Shown in pieces: positions 16,180 through 26,193 of a stretch of 64,000 nucleotides of DNA. The notes below the pieces were generated by a model that saw only the letters and a list, made by a program, of their open reading frames with translations, made no database searches and was not told the origin of the DNA. Numbering within the stretch: the first letter of the stretch is position 1; each line of letters opens with the position of its first letter. The stretch is taken from positions 124,001-188,000 of the forward strand of contig JADJOY010000009.1 of NCBI GenBank assembly GCA_016713535.1. The letters are read 5' to 3'. The position numbers were made by a program, and so were the translations under genes. This DNA comes from Deltaproteobacteria bacterium. Its GTDB lineage: Bacteria; JADJOY01.

Positions 16180-18060
16180 GTGAGCTATCTGGTCCTCGCC
16201 CGGCGCGAGCGTCCCCAGCTCTTCGGTGACGTCGTCGGCCAGCACCACGTGGTGCGGACGCTGCAGAACGCGATCCGCACCAACCGCGTCCACCACGCGT
16301 ACCTCTTCTGCGGCACCCGCGGGGTCGGCAAGACCTCCACGGCGCGCATCCTCGCCAAGGCGCTCAACTGCGACCTCGGGCCGGCGCCCGAGCCGTGCAA
16401 CGAGTGCTCGGCGTGCCGGGAGATCACCGACGGTAGCGCCGTCGACGTCATCGAGGTCGACGCGGCGACTCACCGCGGCGTCGAGGAGGCGCAGCGCTTC
16501 CTCGAAGGCGTGCCGTACCGGCCGTCGCGCCTTCGCTACAAGTTCTACATCATCGACGAAGTCCACATGATGACGCGCCACGCCTTCAACGCGCTCCTCA
16601 AGACCTTCGAGGAGCCGCCGGCGCACGTGAAGTTCGTGTTCGCCACGACCGAGGCGCAGAAGGTCCCCGCCACCATCCTGTCGCGCTGCCAGCGCTTCGA
16701 CTTCCGCGAGCTCGGCACCGAGGAGATCTCGGGCGCGCTCGGCAAGATCCTGGAGCGGGAAGGGGTGGGTGTCAGCGCGCGGGCGCGCTCGTGGATCGTG
16801 CGCGAGGCGCGCGGCAGCATGCGCGACGCGCTCAGCCTCCTCGACCAGGTGCTGGCGTTCGCGGCCGACTCGTCGGTGAGCGACGAGGAGGTCCGCGAGG
16901 TCCTCGGCGGCGTCGAGGTCGAGATCATCGAGAGCGCGATCCAGTCGCTGGTGGGCCGCGACCCCGACCGGATGCTGGAGGTGATCGGCGAGGTGGTCGC
17001 GCGCGGTCACGACCTGAAGAGCTTCCTGGCCTCGCTGCTCGAGGCGCTGCGCGCCGCGATGGTGGCGAAGGCCGCGGGCAGCGGTGATCGCTTCGCGAGC
17101 GCGGCCGAGGTGGTGCGCCTCGAGCTCTTCGAGGGGGCGAGCCTCGAGGACGTCGTGCGCTGGATCGACCAGGGACTGCGCTGCCAGGTCGAGCTGCAGC
17201 GCACCGAGGAGCCGCGCCTCACGCTCGAGACCGCGCTGGTGCGGGCGACGCTGCTCGCGCCAACGCGGCCGCTCGCCGAGGCGGTGGCGCGCCTCGAGGC
17301 GCTCGAGGGGCGGCTCGGCGGCGCGGGAGGCGCCGCGCCCGCGGGCGGCGGAGGCGCGCCCCGCGCAGCGAGCGCTCCGGCCGCGTCGGCGCCGCCGTCC
17401 GCGACCCCCGCGACACGAGCCTCGCGCCTCGAGTCGCCCGCCGCGGCTCCCGCAGCGAAGCCCTCACGACTCGAGACGGTGCCTGCCGACCCGCCTCGCG
17501 GCGAGGCCGCCCCGACCAAGCGCCCGCGTGCCGAGTCCGAGCCCGCCGTCGTCCCGGCCGCCAAGCCAGCGGCCGCGGCCACGCTCCCGCCGGCCCCTCC
17601 CGCCGCCTCGGCTCCCCGCAAGCCCGCGGGAGATCCCGCGAAGGAGCTCGCGGCACTGGTCCGACACTTCAAGGACAAGGATCCGAGGTTCGCGCGGTTC
17701 CTCGACCTGGCGCGCTCGCTCACGATCGACGGCGACAGGCTCGTCGCCGCGCTCGAGCCCGGCCTCGCGTTCGACGAGCTCAAGGAGACCGAGTCGGAGA
17801 AGCGCATCAGCGAGGCGGCCACCGCCGTGCTGGGCCGTCCGCTCGCGCTCAAGCTGACGGTCGCCGCGCCCGCTCCGGCGGGGACCAAGAAGGCCGCCAA
17901 GGCCGACCCACCCGCCGACCCCGCCCAGATCCGCGCGATGCGGAGCAAGGCGCTCGAGGACCCGGTGGTCCGTCAGGCGCTCGATCTGTTCGGCGGCGAG
18001 GTCGTGGACGTGAAGCCTCACACGGTCGACGACAAGAACGACAAGGGAGGCCGCTCGTGA
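16180..18060 (+). CDS. dnaX: DNA polymerase III gamma/tau subunit
   Basis: A 626-residue clamp-loader ATPase. Walker A GTRGVGKTST (45-54, Lys51), zinc Cys cluster (Cys64, 73, 76, 79), Walker B IIDEVH (124-129), sensor-1 region FVFATTEAQKVPATILSRCQRF, and the ARGSMRDALSLLDQ motif are all present. From about residue 385 to 490 there is a long Ala/Pro linker, then a conserved C-terminal domain as in tau. No A-rich slippery site for gamma synthesis was noticed. GTG start with AGGA about 8 bases upstream. It overlaps ybaB by 4 bases (GTGA). Confidence 0.95.
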   Translation: MSYLVLARRERPQLFGDVVGQHHVVRTLQNAIRTNRVHHAYLFCGTRGVGKTSTARILAKALNCDLGPAPEPCNECSACREITDGSAVDVIEVDAATHRGVEEAQRFLEGVPYRPSRLRYKFYIIDEVHMMTRHAFNALLKTFEEPPAHVKFVFATTEAQKVPATILSRCQRFDFRELGTEEISGALGKILEREGVGVSARARSWIVREARGSMRDALSLLDQVLAFAADSSVSDEEVREVLGGVEVEIIESAIQSLVGRDPDRMLEVIGEVVARGHDLKSFLASLLEALRAAMVAKAAGSGDRFASAAEVVRLELFEGASLEDVVRWIDQGLRCQVELQRTEEPRLTLETALVRATLLAPTRPLAEAVARLEALEGRLGGAGGAAPAGGGGAPRAASAPAASAPPSATPATRASRLESPAAAPAAKPSRLETVPADPPRGEAAPTKRPRAESEPAVVPAAKPAAAATLPPAPPAASAPRKPAGDPAKELAALVRHFKDKDPRFARFLDLARSLTIDGDRLVAALEPGLAFDELKETESEKRISEAATAVLGRPLALKLTVAAPAPAGTKKAAKADPPADPAQIRAMRSKALEDPVVRQALDLFGGEVVDVKPHTVDDKNDKGGRS

Positions 18061-18389
18061 GCCAAGGGTTCGGCGAATCGCTCAAGATGCTCGGCGATCT
18101 ACGCGCCAAGATCGAGAAGATGAAGGAAGAGGCGGGCAACATCCGCGTCGAGGCCACGAGCGGCGGCGGGATGGTGAAGGTGGTCGCCAACGCGCGCCTC
18201 GAGGTGCTGTCGGTGCAGATCGAGCCCGGCATCCTGAACCCGGGCGAGCGCGAGCTGGTCCAGGACCTCGTGACCTCGGCGGTGAACTCCGCGATCACCA
18301 AGGCGCAGGCCGAGATGCGCAACAAGCTCGGGATCGAGCTGCTCGCGCTCGGGGTTCCGCTCCCGGACCTCTCCGGCCTCGTGCAGTGA
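18057..18389 (+). CDS. YbaB/EbfC nucleoid-associated protein
   Basis: A 110-residue protein of the YbaB/EbfC DNA-binding family (homodimer, nucleoid-associated). MLGDLRAKIEKMKEEAGNIRVEATSGGGMVKV is the characteristic N-terminal helix and turn. GTG start overlaps the dnaX stop. The usual third gene of this cluster, recR, does not follow; a ceramidase-like gene does. Confidence 0.9.
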   Translation: MSQGFGESLKMLGDLRAKIEKMKEEAGNIRVEATSGGGMVKVVANARLEVLSVQIEPGILNPGERELVQDLVTSAVNSAITKAQAEMRNKLGIELLALGVPLPDLSGLVQ

Positions 18390-19801
18390 GCCGCGCCGGA
18401 CCGGCGCGAAGAAGCTGGCTCGCGGCGCTCGTTGCGCTGTCCGCGCTGGCGCTCGCCACCTGCGCGACCCGCGGCGGCGCTCCGCTCGAGCCACCGCAGC
18501 CGCCGGAGCTCGCCCGCATCGACGCGATCCACGACTCGCTCGGCGCACCACCTCCAGGAACGGTGTGGGCGGGTGCGGCGAAGGTCGACATCACCCCGGA
18601 GGGTCCGGCCTACCTCGCGGGTTTCAGCCCCGGGCGCCGCTCGACCGGCGTCCACGATCCGCTCTACGCACGCTGCACCTTCGTCGACGACGGCGTGACG
18701 CCGCTGGTGCTGGTGGTGCTCGACCTCGTGGGGTTCCTCCATCACGACGTGGTGGCGACCCGCGAGCGGATCACCGCGCGCTTCCCCGCCAGTGTGATCG
18801 TCGCCTCGACCCACGTGCACGCCGCACCCGACACCCTGGGCCTGTGGGGGCCGGGCTGGCTGGTCCCGGTCGGTTCGGGGATCGATCCCGCCTACGTCGA
18901 GCGTGTCCGGCGCGGCGCGGCCGAGTGCGCCGTGACCGCCGCGCGCACCGCGCGACCCGCCGTCGCCGAGCTCGCGCGCACACAGGCGCCGGCCGAGCTC
19001 TCGATCAACGTGCACGAGGAAGAGCGTCCCGCCACGGCGACGCTCAAGGACGACGAGGTCACGGTGCTGCGCTGGCGCGACGCGAGCGGCGCCGGCATCG
19101 CGACGATCGTGTCCTGGGCGTGTCATCCCGAGGCGCTCGGACGCGACAACACCCTCGTCACCGCCGATTACCCCGGCGTCCTGAACCGGGAGCTGGAGGC
19201 GCGCTTCGGCGGCACGGCGATGCTCGTGAACGGTGCGCTCGGTGGGCTCGTCACCGTGCGTGCGCCGAAGGATGGGCCCGAGGGCTTCGCGCTCGCCGAG
19301 CACGTCGGCGTCACGCTCGCGGACGTGGTGGCGGGCGCGCTGCGACCCGCGGACGCCACCACCTGGGCTCGGAGCGGCGAGCGGTTCGCGGCGGTGAGTC
19401 ACGAGAGCCGCGTGCCGTTCGACAACGGCTGGTAGCGGTTCTTTCGCTGGCTCGGTCTCCTCGACATCGACCTCGACGACGAGGGCCGCGCCACCACCGA
19501 GGTGACGGCCTGGCGCGCTGGGCCGACCACCTGGCTCACCGTGCCGGGCGAGCTCTTCCCGAGCCTGGGGCGCGCCTACAAAGACAAGCTCACGACCCCG
19601 TTCCGTTTCCTGGTCGGTCTGGGGCAGGATGAGCTCGGCTACATCCTCGACGCGAGCGAGTTCGAGGACGACCTCTATTCCTACGAGCAGATGATGAGCC
19701 CTGGGCCCACCACCTCGACCGTGCTCGGCGCCTCCGTCGACGCGGCACTCGCGGCACTCGCGCGTGGTGGCGACGGCGCGCCGTCCGGCGAGGCACGATG
19801 A
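18386..19801 (+). CDS. Neutral ceramidase-like protein with an in-frame amber codon
   Basis: About 470 residues if read through. Lipoprotein-like N-terminus (ALALATCATRGG). The fold resembles the neutral/alkaline ceramidase N-terminal domain: VWAGAAKVDITPEGPAYLAGF, the metal-site segment ASTHVHAAPDTLG, and WACHPEALG. A TAG at 19433-19435 interrupts the frame after FDNGW; the same frame continues with convincing sequence (RFFRWLGLLDIDL, VPGELFPSLGR, LGQDELGYI) to TGA at 19799. One base change (TAC to TAG) would explain it, so this is a nonsense mutation or sequencing error. It overlaps ybaB by 4 bases and the next gene by 4 bases (ATGA), so it sits in the dnaX-ybaB transcript. Confidence 0.65.
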
Positions 19802-21459
19802 TCCCCTCCGAGGAGGCGCCCGGCGCCACACCCGCGCGCGCTGCGTTTCGAGGCGCGCGCCGGGCCTGCTGCACCACGCTCTCCGTCGTCCTGGTGATCG
19901 CGGCGGTCGTCGCGGCGCGGGATGCTCGGGCGCAGGCCCAGACGGGAAGCCAGCCCGGCGAGCTCATCCTGCGCCAGCACGAGCGCATGGAAGAGCGTCG
20001 CAAGAAGCGTGAGGAGCAGGAGAAGGCCGAGCAGCCTGCGGGCGAAGAGGGTGCCACACCGGCCGAGCCGGGCGCCGCGGAGCCCAGCCCCGAGCCCGAG
20101 GGGCTGTGGGACCAGTACAACGCGCTCCTCGAGCGGCGCGTCGAACAGGTGACCCAGCGCGACGACCTGTGGCGCAACACACTGGTCCCGCTCAAGGGGA
20201 TGTTCCTGCTCAACTACAAGTACAAGACGGTGAAGACCTCGAAGCGCTTCGACGACCAGGGCAACGCCGGCCCCACGCTCAAGCCGATCGACGTCTTCGG
20301 AGGCAAGCTCGACTTCGGCCTGACAGGGAATGGGGAAGCCCACACCTTCCAGCTCTACTACGGCGTCACCGATCGCGTGACGTTCTTCGCCGAGCAGCCG
20401 TTCGGCCACCTCACGCCCACGTTCCATGTTCGCTACGACCCGCCGCCCGATGACTCGCCGACCAGCACGGCGTCACTCCTCGACGCGCTCCTCCCGCAGC
20501 TCTACCCGGAGGACTTCACCGAGTCGCTGCAGACGCTCGAGGGCCTGTGGCAGGCGATCGAGCTCTTCGGACGCCCGCGACCCAACATCGATCAGGTGGT
20601 CGACGATCTCGTGCTCGGCGACTTCACCTTCGGCGTCGGCGCCGACTACCTGCGCACCCAGCACGTGGGCCTCGCGTCGGCGTTCAAGGTCGTGGCCCCC
20701 GTCGGCCACCTCGCCGAGGCCAACAACTCGCTGATCTTCGCGCTCGGGCCGGAGATCGACATCGGCGTCGGCGCGTGGGGACTGCAGGCGCAGCAGTGGA
20801 TCGACTGGCGCTTCCCCAAGCCGTTCGACTTCGTGTCGTGGACCTTCGACTTCGGCTACCAGTACTACTTCGAGTCCACGCGCGACTCGCCCACGAATTT
20901 CACGCCGCCGCTGCCGTTTCGCGTGAGCTCGAAGCAGCAGCCGGTGATCGCGGCGCTGTTCCGTTCGGTGCTGCCGCCCGAGAACACCGAGCCGCTGCCC
21001 GGCGGCGGCTACGCCGTGAACGGGACCCTCATCGACGTCATCGACGCGGTGGATCCCGCGACCGCGGCGCAGCTCGCGCCGGTGTTCCCCGATCTCTCGG
21101 GGCTCGCGCCGACCTACCAGTTCAAGCCCGGGTCGCAGTTCGCGTGCGAGCTGATCGCGAGCTACTCGCTCTTCGGCATCGGGCTCGCGGGCGGCAGCAA
21201 CTTCAACTGGACCGAGGCCGCCGAGATCCAGGGCAACGTCCCCGAGTTCGCCCAGTTCGTGGACGCCGTGCAGCTCGTCGCCGAGGGCTGGCGGTGGAGC
21301 GCGTGGACCAAAGTCTCGGTCCCGCTCTTCCCGCTCCGGATCCCGGCGGTGGCGGCGGCGGGGATCGAGTTCGCCCTCGAGGGCAAGAACTCGTTCATCT
21401 TCGAGGACAACATCGAGGTGACGTTCGGCTTCATCTCGCCGTGGTTCTTTCCGGATTGA
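19798..21459 (+). CDS. Large exported protein, probable outer-membrane barrel, unknown function
   Basis: A 553-residue protein. Hydrophobic N-terminal segment (about 25-41, LSVVLVIAAVVAARDARA), then a charged Glu/Arg/Lys-rich helix (about 58-78) and a Pro/Glu/Ala linker (about 79-100). From about residue 135 it has alternating amphipathic strands and aromatic residues (MFLLNYKYKTVKT, FQLYYGVTDRVTFFAEQPF, FGYQYYFES, IEVTFGFISPWFFPD), consistent with a barrel. I recognise no named family. Its ATGA overlap with the ceramidase-like gene suggests joint translation. It ends 8 bases before a cluster of hairpins. Confidence 0.55.
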   Translation: MIPSEEAPGATPARAAFRGARRACCTTLSVVLVIAAVVAARDARAQAQTGSQPGELILRQHERMEERRKKREEQEKAEQPAGEEGATPAEPGAAEPSPEPEGLWDQYNALLERRVEQVTQRDDLWRNTLVPLKGMFLLNYKYKTVKTSKRFDDQGNAGPTLKPIDVFGGKLDFGLTGNGEAHTFQLYYGVTDRVTFFAEQPFGHLTPTFHVRYDPPPDDSPTSTASLLDALLPQLYPEDFTESLQTLEGLWQAIELFGRPRPNIDQVVDDLVLGDFTFGVGADYLRTQHVGLASAFKVVAPVGHLAEANNSLIFALGPEIDIGVGAWGLQAQQWIDWRFPKPFDFVSWTFDFGYQYYFESTRDSPTNFTPPLPFRVSSKQQPVIAALFRSVLPPENTEPLPGGGYAVNGTLIDVIDAVDPATAAQLAPVFPDLSGLAPTYQFKPGSQFACELIASYSLFGIGLAGGSNFNWTEAAEIQGNVPEFAQFVDAVQLVAEGWRWSAWTKVSVPLFPLRIPAVAAAGIEFALEGKNSFIFEDNIEVTFGFISPWFFPD

Positions 21460-21467
21460 TCCTTCAC

Positions 21468-21581
21468 GGGGGGCTGTTCCAGCCCCCCACCCGGCGACGG
21501 GGGATGGAACCCCCGTCGCTACGATGGTTTGCGTAGCGCGGGGGCTCCGTCCCCCCTCGGAGGGCCCGACTTCGTCGGGCC
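21468..21581. repeat. Stack of five GC-rich hairpins between convergent genes
   Basis: Perfect or near-perfect stems in 114 bases: 468-476/480-488 (9 bp, TTC loop), 494-503/510-519 (10 bp, ATGGAA loop), 517-523/532-538 (7 bp, overlapping and excluding the previous one), 540-544/551-555 (5 bp) and 563-570/574-581 (8 bp, TTC loop); add 21000 to each. Symmetric hairpins can terminate both converging transcripts. The sequence style resembles REP/BIME-type intergenic repeats. Confidence 0.6.
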
Positions 21582-21584
21582 GCG

Positions 21585-23202
21585 TCACCCCGCGCCGAGC
21601 TGGAGGGTGACGCCGAGGCGGGGGTCGTGGACCTCGTTGCGGCGCGCGAGGCAGGGATAGAAGACCAGCTCGGGCTCGTCACAGAGCACCTCGGTGCGCT
21701 TGAGGGCGTCGATGCTCTTCAGGGTGAGGTCGCGGTAGAGCGCGAGGTAGGTGGGAAACGCGAGCGTGCGCGCGTCCGCGGATCGAAACGAAGCGGGCAA
21801 GACACGGCTACCCTCGCGCGGCGCGGCGAACGCGAGGTCGGGCTGGAGGCGGGTGAGGGCGAGCGAGAGCGGGTCGAGGCGCGCGGTGCGCGCGGCACCC
21901 GCGGCCACCGCGTAGAAGACGATCGAGCGCTTGCTCTCGTTGGGATCGGGGCTCGGCTCGCCCGAGCGAATGAAGCGCTTCCACTGCGCCCGGCTCGCGA
22001 GCTCCTTGCGCTCGAGTCGCACCTTCACGCGGTAGCGCCACACCGGCACGTAGACGTTCTCCTCGGCGCCGTCCGCGGCGGAGTCCACCGGCTCGACGAA
22101 GCGGGCCTCGATGGGTGTCAGCCCGCGGTTCGAGAGCTCCAGGCACGCGCGGCAGCTCGGGCAGGAGACGATCGTCGGGAAGGTCGCCGGCTCGAGCGCC
22201 CCGAGATCGTCGCGGCACGAGGGGCACGCGAGGCGGACCGGCGTCATCGCTCGGTCGGGCAGCGTCACGGTCGGAACCCGGAAGAGCGCCGGCCCGCCGG
22301 CGAGCGGCTCGCGGGTGACCTCGCCGTCCACGGCGTCGATCACCATCCAGTCGCGCGGGATCGACTCGCGCCCCGGCACGTCGGGCGGCTCGAAGAAGAG
22401 CACCCAGAACGGGTGGTAGACGAGCGACACCGCCGCGCGCAGCAGCACGCGGTGCTCGAAGAAGCGGTAGAGCGCACGCTCGTCGACGAGCTCTCGCGCC
22501 TGCGCCCGCCGCGAGCACCTCGAGCGCCTGGTCACGGGTCCATTCGGGAGCGAGCACGCGCGCGCCGGGCCCGACCTCGAGCGCATCGAACGGCGCGAGC
22601 ACGGAGCCCGCGGTGTGGCGGGCGAGCGGCTTCCAGCCGAACGGCTCGAGGACCGGATCGGGAAGCAGCTCGCGCACCGCGCGATGGGCCTCCTTGCGGA
22701 TGTACTCGAGCTTGCCGCCCACGGGCGCCACGATCTCGCGCGCGGGCGCCTCGCGCGCCGGATCGACGCCGCGGTTTCGGCGCGTGCCGAGATCGGCGAG
22801 CTTCTCGTTGCCGAGCACCCAGCCCATCTCGACAGCGTGGAAGAGCCACGACGGCGCGAAGTAGAGCGTCGCCGACTCGATCGCGCCGCGCCCGCGCTGC
22901 TCGGCGAGGCGCACGGCACGCGCCTGCGACACCGCGTCGCGCACACCGAGGGCGGCACCCCGGGGATCGTGCGCCCACCCGAAGCCCGCGTGGCAGCCTG
23001 GACAGCGAACCAGCGTCGCGGTGTCCTCGACCTCCGAGACCACCCGGCACGCGGGGCAGCGGAAATCGACCAGCACCGCGCCCCGGCTCGCCGGCTGCAC
23101 GATCTCGTGACCGCAGTAGAAGCACGACGTGCGGCGACGTCCCTCGACGTGGAACCCGGCCTTGCCGCACGACGGGCAGCCTCGCCGAAGGGTGCGAACC
23201 AT
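21585..23202 (-). CDS. Triple zinc-ribbon protein of unknown function (frameshifted)
   Basis: About 539 residues if repaired. Three paired CxxC knuckles: Cys9/12 with Cys27/30, Cys49/52 with Cys67/70, and a third after residue 320 (LACPSCRDD with VSCPSCRACLEL). Between and after them are conserved aromatic segments (TLYFAPSWLFHAVEMGW, LVYHPFWVLFFEPPD, NVYVPVWRYRVKVRLE). It has no signal peptide and no catalytic motif that I recognise. The frame breaks near 22505: the first part ends at EVLAAGA and continues one frame over at QARELVDERALYRFFEHR, consistent with one extra base in a C/G run. It is convergent with the preceding exported-protein gene. Confidence 0.55.
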
Positions 23203-23323
23203 CGCGCGGCGAACGTAACCGGCATCGTCCGCGATGGCTGCTCCTCGGAGCGGAACCGCGACCGGCGGGCTTTACAGTCCGGCAACGCGGCGCCTACCAT
23301 CCTCGCCGGAGAACGGAGAGCAC

Positions 23324-23950
23324 GTGGCCCGGAAGGAAAACGTCACCGCCGCGGAAGCGACCGCGCTCGCCAACCGGCTCGAGGAGCTCCGCAAGGCGTA
23401 CGACCGCTACTTCATCGGCGTCGACAAGCTCGAGCCCACCGGGGACCGGCGGCGCTTCCAGATGGAGCTCGACGCGCTCCTCGGCGCGCCGAGCCCCAAC
23501 ACCCAGGTGCGCTTCCAGATCGCCCAGGTCAAGGGGAAGTACCTGACGCTCTCGCAGTACTGGAGCCGGGTGCTGCGCGAGATCGAGGACGGCACCTACG
23601 CGCGGGATCGCTTCCGCGCCGACCTCAAAGACAAGCTGCGCCCTGGGTCCACGCGTGACTCCACGACGTCGCCGGCGGCGGCACCCAGCGGCACCGCGAC
23701 GATCGACGGCGAGGTGGTCGAGCGCGTGTTCCGCGCCTACGTGATGGCGAAGCAAAAGTGCAACGAAGCGACCGACGGCGTCTCGCGCGAGAAGCTCGCC
23801 GAGATGCTCACGCGCCACGCAGCCAAGCTCTCCGAGTCGGGCGGCGGGGGACGGCCGGACTTCAAGGTCGTCATCAAGGACGGCAAGGCGCGGATCGTCG
23901 CCAAGGGCGTGACCGAGGGTAAGACCGACGCCGCCACCAAGCCTCGCTGA
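23324..23950 (+). CDS. Myxococcus-type conserved protein (resembles MXAN_5187 C-terminal domain)
   Basis: A 208-residue soluble protein. The N-terminal half (KAYDRYFIGVDKLEPTGDRR, TQVRFQIAQVKGKYLTLSQYWSRVLREIEDGTY) resembles a domain named after Myxococcus MXAN_5187; that match is from memory and moderate. A Ser/Thr/Ala linker (about 104-123) leads to a second helical part (VVERVFRAYVMAKQKCNEAT) and a short beta tail DFKVVIKDGKARIVAKGV. Function unknown. GTG start at 23324 with GGAGAG 9-14 bases upstream; an in-frame ATG upstream at 23234 gives no plausible extra sequence. Confidence 0.5.
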   Translation: MARKENVTAAEATALANRLEELRKAYDRYFIGVDKLEPTGDRRRFQMELDALLGAPSPNTQVRFQIAQVKGKYLTLSQYWSRVLREIEDGTYARDRFRADLKDKLRPGSTRDSTTSPAAAPSGTATIDGEVVERVFRAYVMAKQKCNEATDGVSREKLAEMLTRHAAKLSESGGGGRPDFKVVIKDGKARIVAKGVTEGKTDAATKPR

Positions 23951-24017
23951 GGCCGGTCGTGCCGGACCCGCGGCGCGGCCCACCCGACCTCGCCCGGCAC
24001 TCACCAGCCCCGCCCCG

Positions 24018-26166
24018 ATGACGCGCCGAGCCCGCGAGCTGGCGATCGTGGTCGGCGGCTTCGCGGCGCTCACGCTGGCGTTCACGTTCCCGCTCGCGGG
24101 GCGCGTCGCGAGCACGCTACCGGGCGACCTCGGCGATCCCGCGCTCAATGCGTGGATCCTGGGGTGGGTGAGCGAGCGGCTCGCGCACGGCGGCACGGGC
24201 GTGTGGAGCCCGCCGATCTTCTTCCCGTACGGGCTCACGCTCGCCTACTCGGAGAATCTGTTCGGCATCGCGCCCTTCGTGGCACCGATCCACTGGATGT
24301 CGCGAAGTCCCGTGCTCACGTACAACGTCGCGTACCTCGGCTCGTACGTGCTCGCCGGGACGGGCGCCTACGTGCTCGTCCGCGAGGTCGGCGGACGGCG
24401 GGCCGCGGCGTGGCTCGGCGGGCTCGCGTTCGCGTTCTGCCCCTACGCACCTGCAGATGCTCATGACGGGGTGGATGCCTCTCGGGCTCGCGGCGCTCCA
24501 TCGGTGGTCGCGCTCGGGCTCACGGTGGGCGCTCGCCGGGTTCGCGGCCAGCTACGTGTTGCAGGTGCTCTCGAACGGCTACACGCTCTACTTCTTCGCG
24601 TTGCCGGCGGCGGTGGTGGCGCTGAGCGCGCTGCGCTTACGCGAGCCCGGCTGGCGGCGGCGGCTCGTCGAGCTGGGCGGGACCGGCGTCGCGATCGTCG
24701 CGGCGCTGGCACCGGTGCTCCACCTCTACCTGCGGGTGCGCGAGGAACAGGGCCTGGTTCGCGGCGCGGAAGAGATCCGCGACTTCGGCGCCGACCTGGG
24801 CTCCTTCCTCCACGCGGCCCCCGGGATCGTGAGCGCGCACTGGCTTCCCGGCTTCGCCAAGCCCGAAGGCGAGCTCTTCCCCGGTCTCGTCACGGTGATC
24901 CTCGCCGCGGTGGCGTGGGCGACGTGGCGTCGCGACGAGAGCGCCGATCGCCGGCGGGCGCGGCGGCTCTACACGATTATCGCGGCGCTCGCCGCGGTGC
25001 TGGCGCTCGGTGTCGCACCCACGGCGTGGGGACGCCCGCTGCTGCCCACCGCCCCCTACGGGTGGCTGCTGCACGTGATTCCGGGGCTGGACGGCTTGCG
25101 GGTGCCAGCGCGGCTGGCGGTGGTCCTGACGCTCGGCCTGGCGGTGCTCGCGGGGCTCGGCGGCGCGTGGCTGGTGGAGCAGGCCCGTCGCGTCGCACGC
25201 GGACCGCTGGTGGCGCTGCTCGCGGCGGCGATCGTGCTCGAGGGATATCCCGGCCCGACGATCACCAAGCCCCTCGGGCTCCTCGAGCGACACCGCGACG
25301 ATCCGGTCAACGCGTGGCTCGCGCAAGCGCCGCCTGGCGCGGTGCTCCAGCTCCCCTTCGGCGACGGGACGCCGCGCACGGTGCTCACCGATCTCGCCTA
25401 CCAGTGGGCGATCGCGAAGCACGGCCACCCGATCGTGAACGGCTACAGCGGCTACGGCTCGCCCCTCGCGCGCTTCCTCGCCCGTCAGGGCTCACCGCTC
25501 CAGGAGATCGAGCGCACCGCCGAGCTGCTCGAGCTGCTGCGCTCGATCGGCGTGCGCTACGTGGTGGCGCGGAACCTCCCGCCCTACCGCGAGACCCCCG
25601 CCGGCGCGTGGCGAGCGCTCACCGAGCTTCGCGCGGCGACCTCGCAGCTCGAACGCGAGGAGCGCGTCGGCACCGCGAGCGTGTTCACCCTTCGCGAGGC
25701 GGCGCCGCCCCCGACGGCGAGCGCGCTCTCCGCGATCGCGCCCGCGACCTTCCGGGTCGAGACGTCCCAGGGCGAGAGCCGGGTGGCGCTCCTCACCGAT
25801 GGCGATCTCGACAGCCGCTGGGTCAGCGCCTCGCCGCAACGCGGCGCCGACTGGCTCCGCATCGACCTCGCCCAGCCACTCGTGATCGGTGGAGTCGAGC
25901 TCGCGCTCCAGCAACGGACCGTGAGCGAGTACCCTCGTGAGCTGGTGATCGTGGCGAGAGACGCACGCGGTGGTGAGACCGAGGTCTATCGCGGCGGCAC
26001 GCTGGTGATGCTCGGCCGCTCGCTCGTGTCGTCGCCGGCGGCGCCGGCGATCCGGATCGAGTGGGAACCGCGTGAGACCCGCGAGCTCAGGATCGAAGCG
26101 ACCGGCCGGTCGGCCTGCTGCCGCTGGTCCGTCCACGAGCTCCGCCTCTTGGCGCCGGTCCGCTGA
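24018..26166 (+). CDS. GT-C-like membrane protein with C-terminal discoidin-like domain (frameshifted)
   Basis: About 715 residues if repaired. The N-terminus has a first membrane helix, then a lumen-facing loop DLGDPALNAWILGWVSERL with acidic residues as in GT-C transferases, and about ten further helices (for example LYTIIAALAAVLALGVAP and LAVVLTLGLAVLAGLGGAWL). The C-terminal 150 residues (LTDGDLDSRWVSASPQRGADWLRIDL, ELRIEATGRS) look like an F5/8-type C (galactose-binding) domain. The frame breaks near 24447: AFAFCPYA should continue as RHLQMLMTGWMPLG in another frame. Likely a polyprenyl-sugar-dependent glycosyltransferase or a YfhO-like protein; substrate unknown. Confidence 0.6.
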
Positions 26167-26193
26167 CCGCTACCCTCGCGATTCGTCCGGAGT

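Noticed and set aside
19433-19435. Pyrrolysine or suppressed amber readthrough
   Set aside because: No supporting genes and a one-base change or error is simpler.
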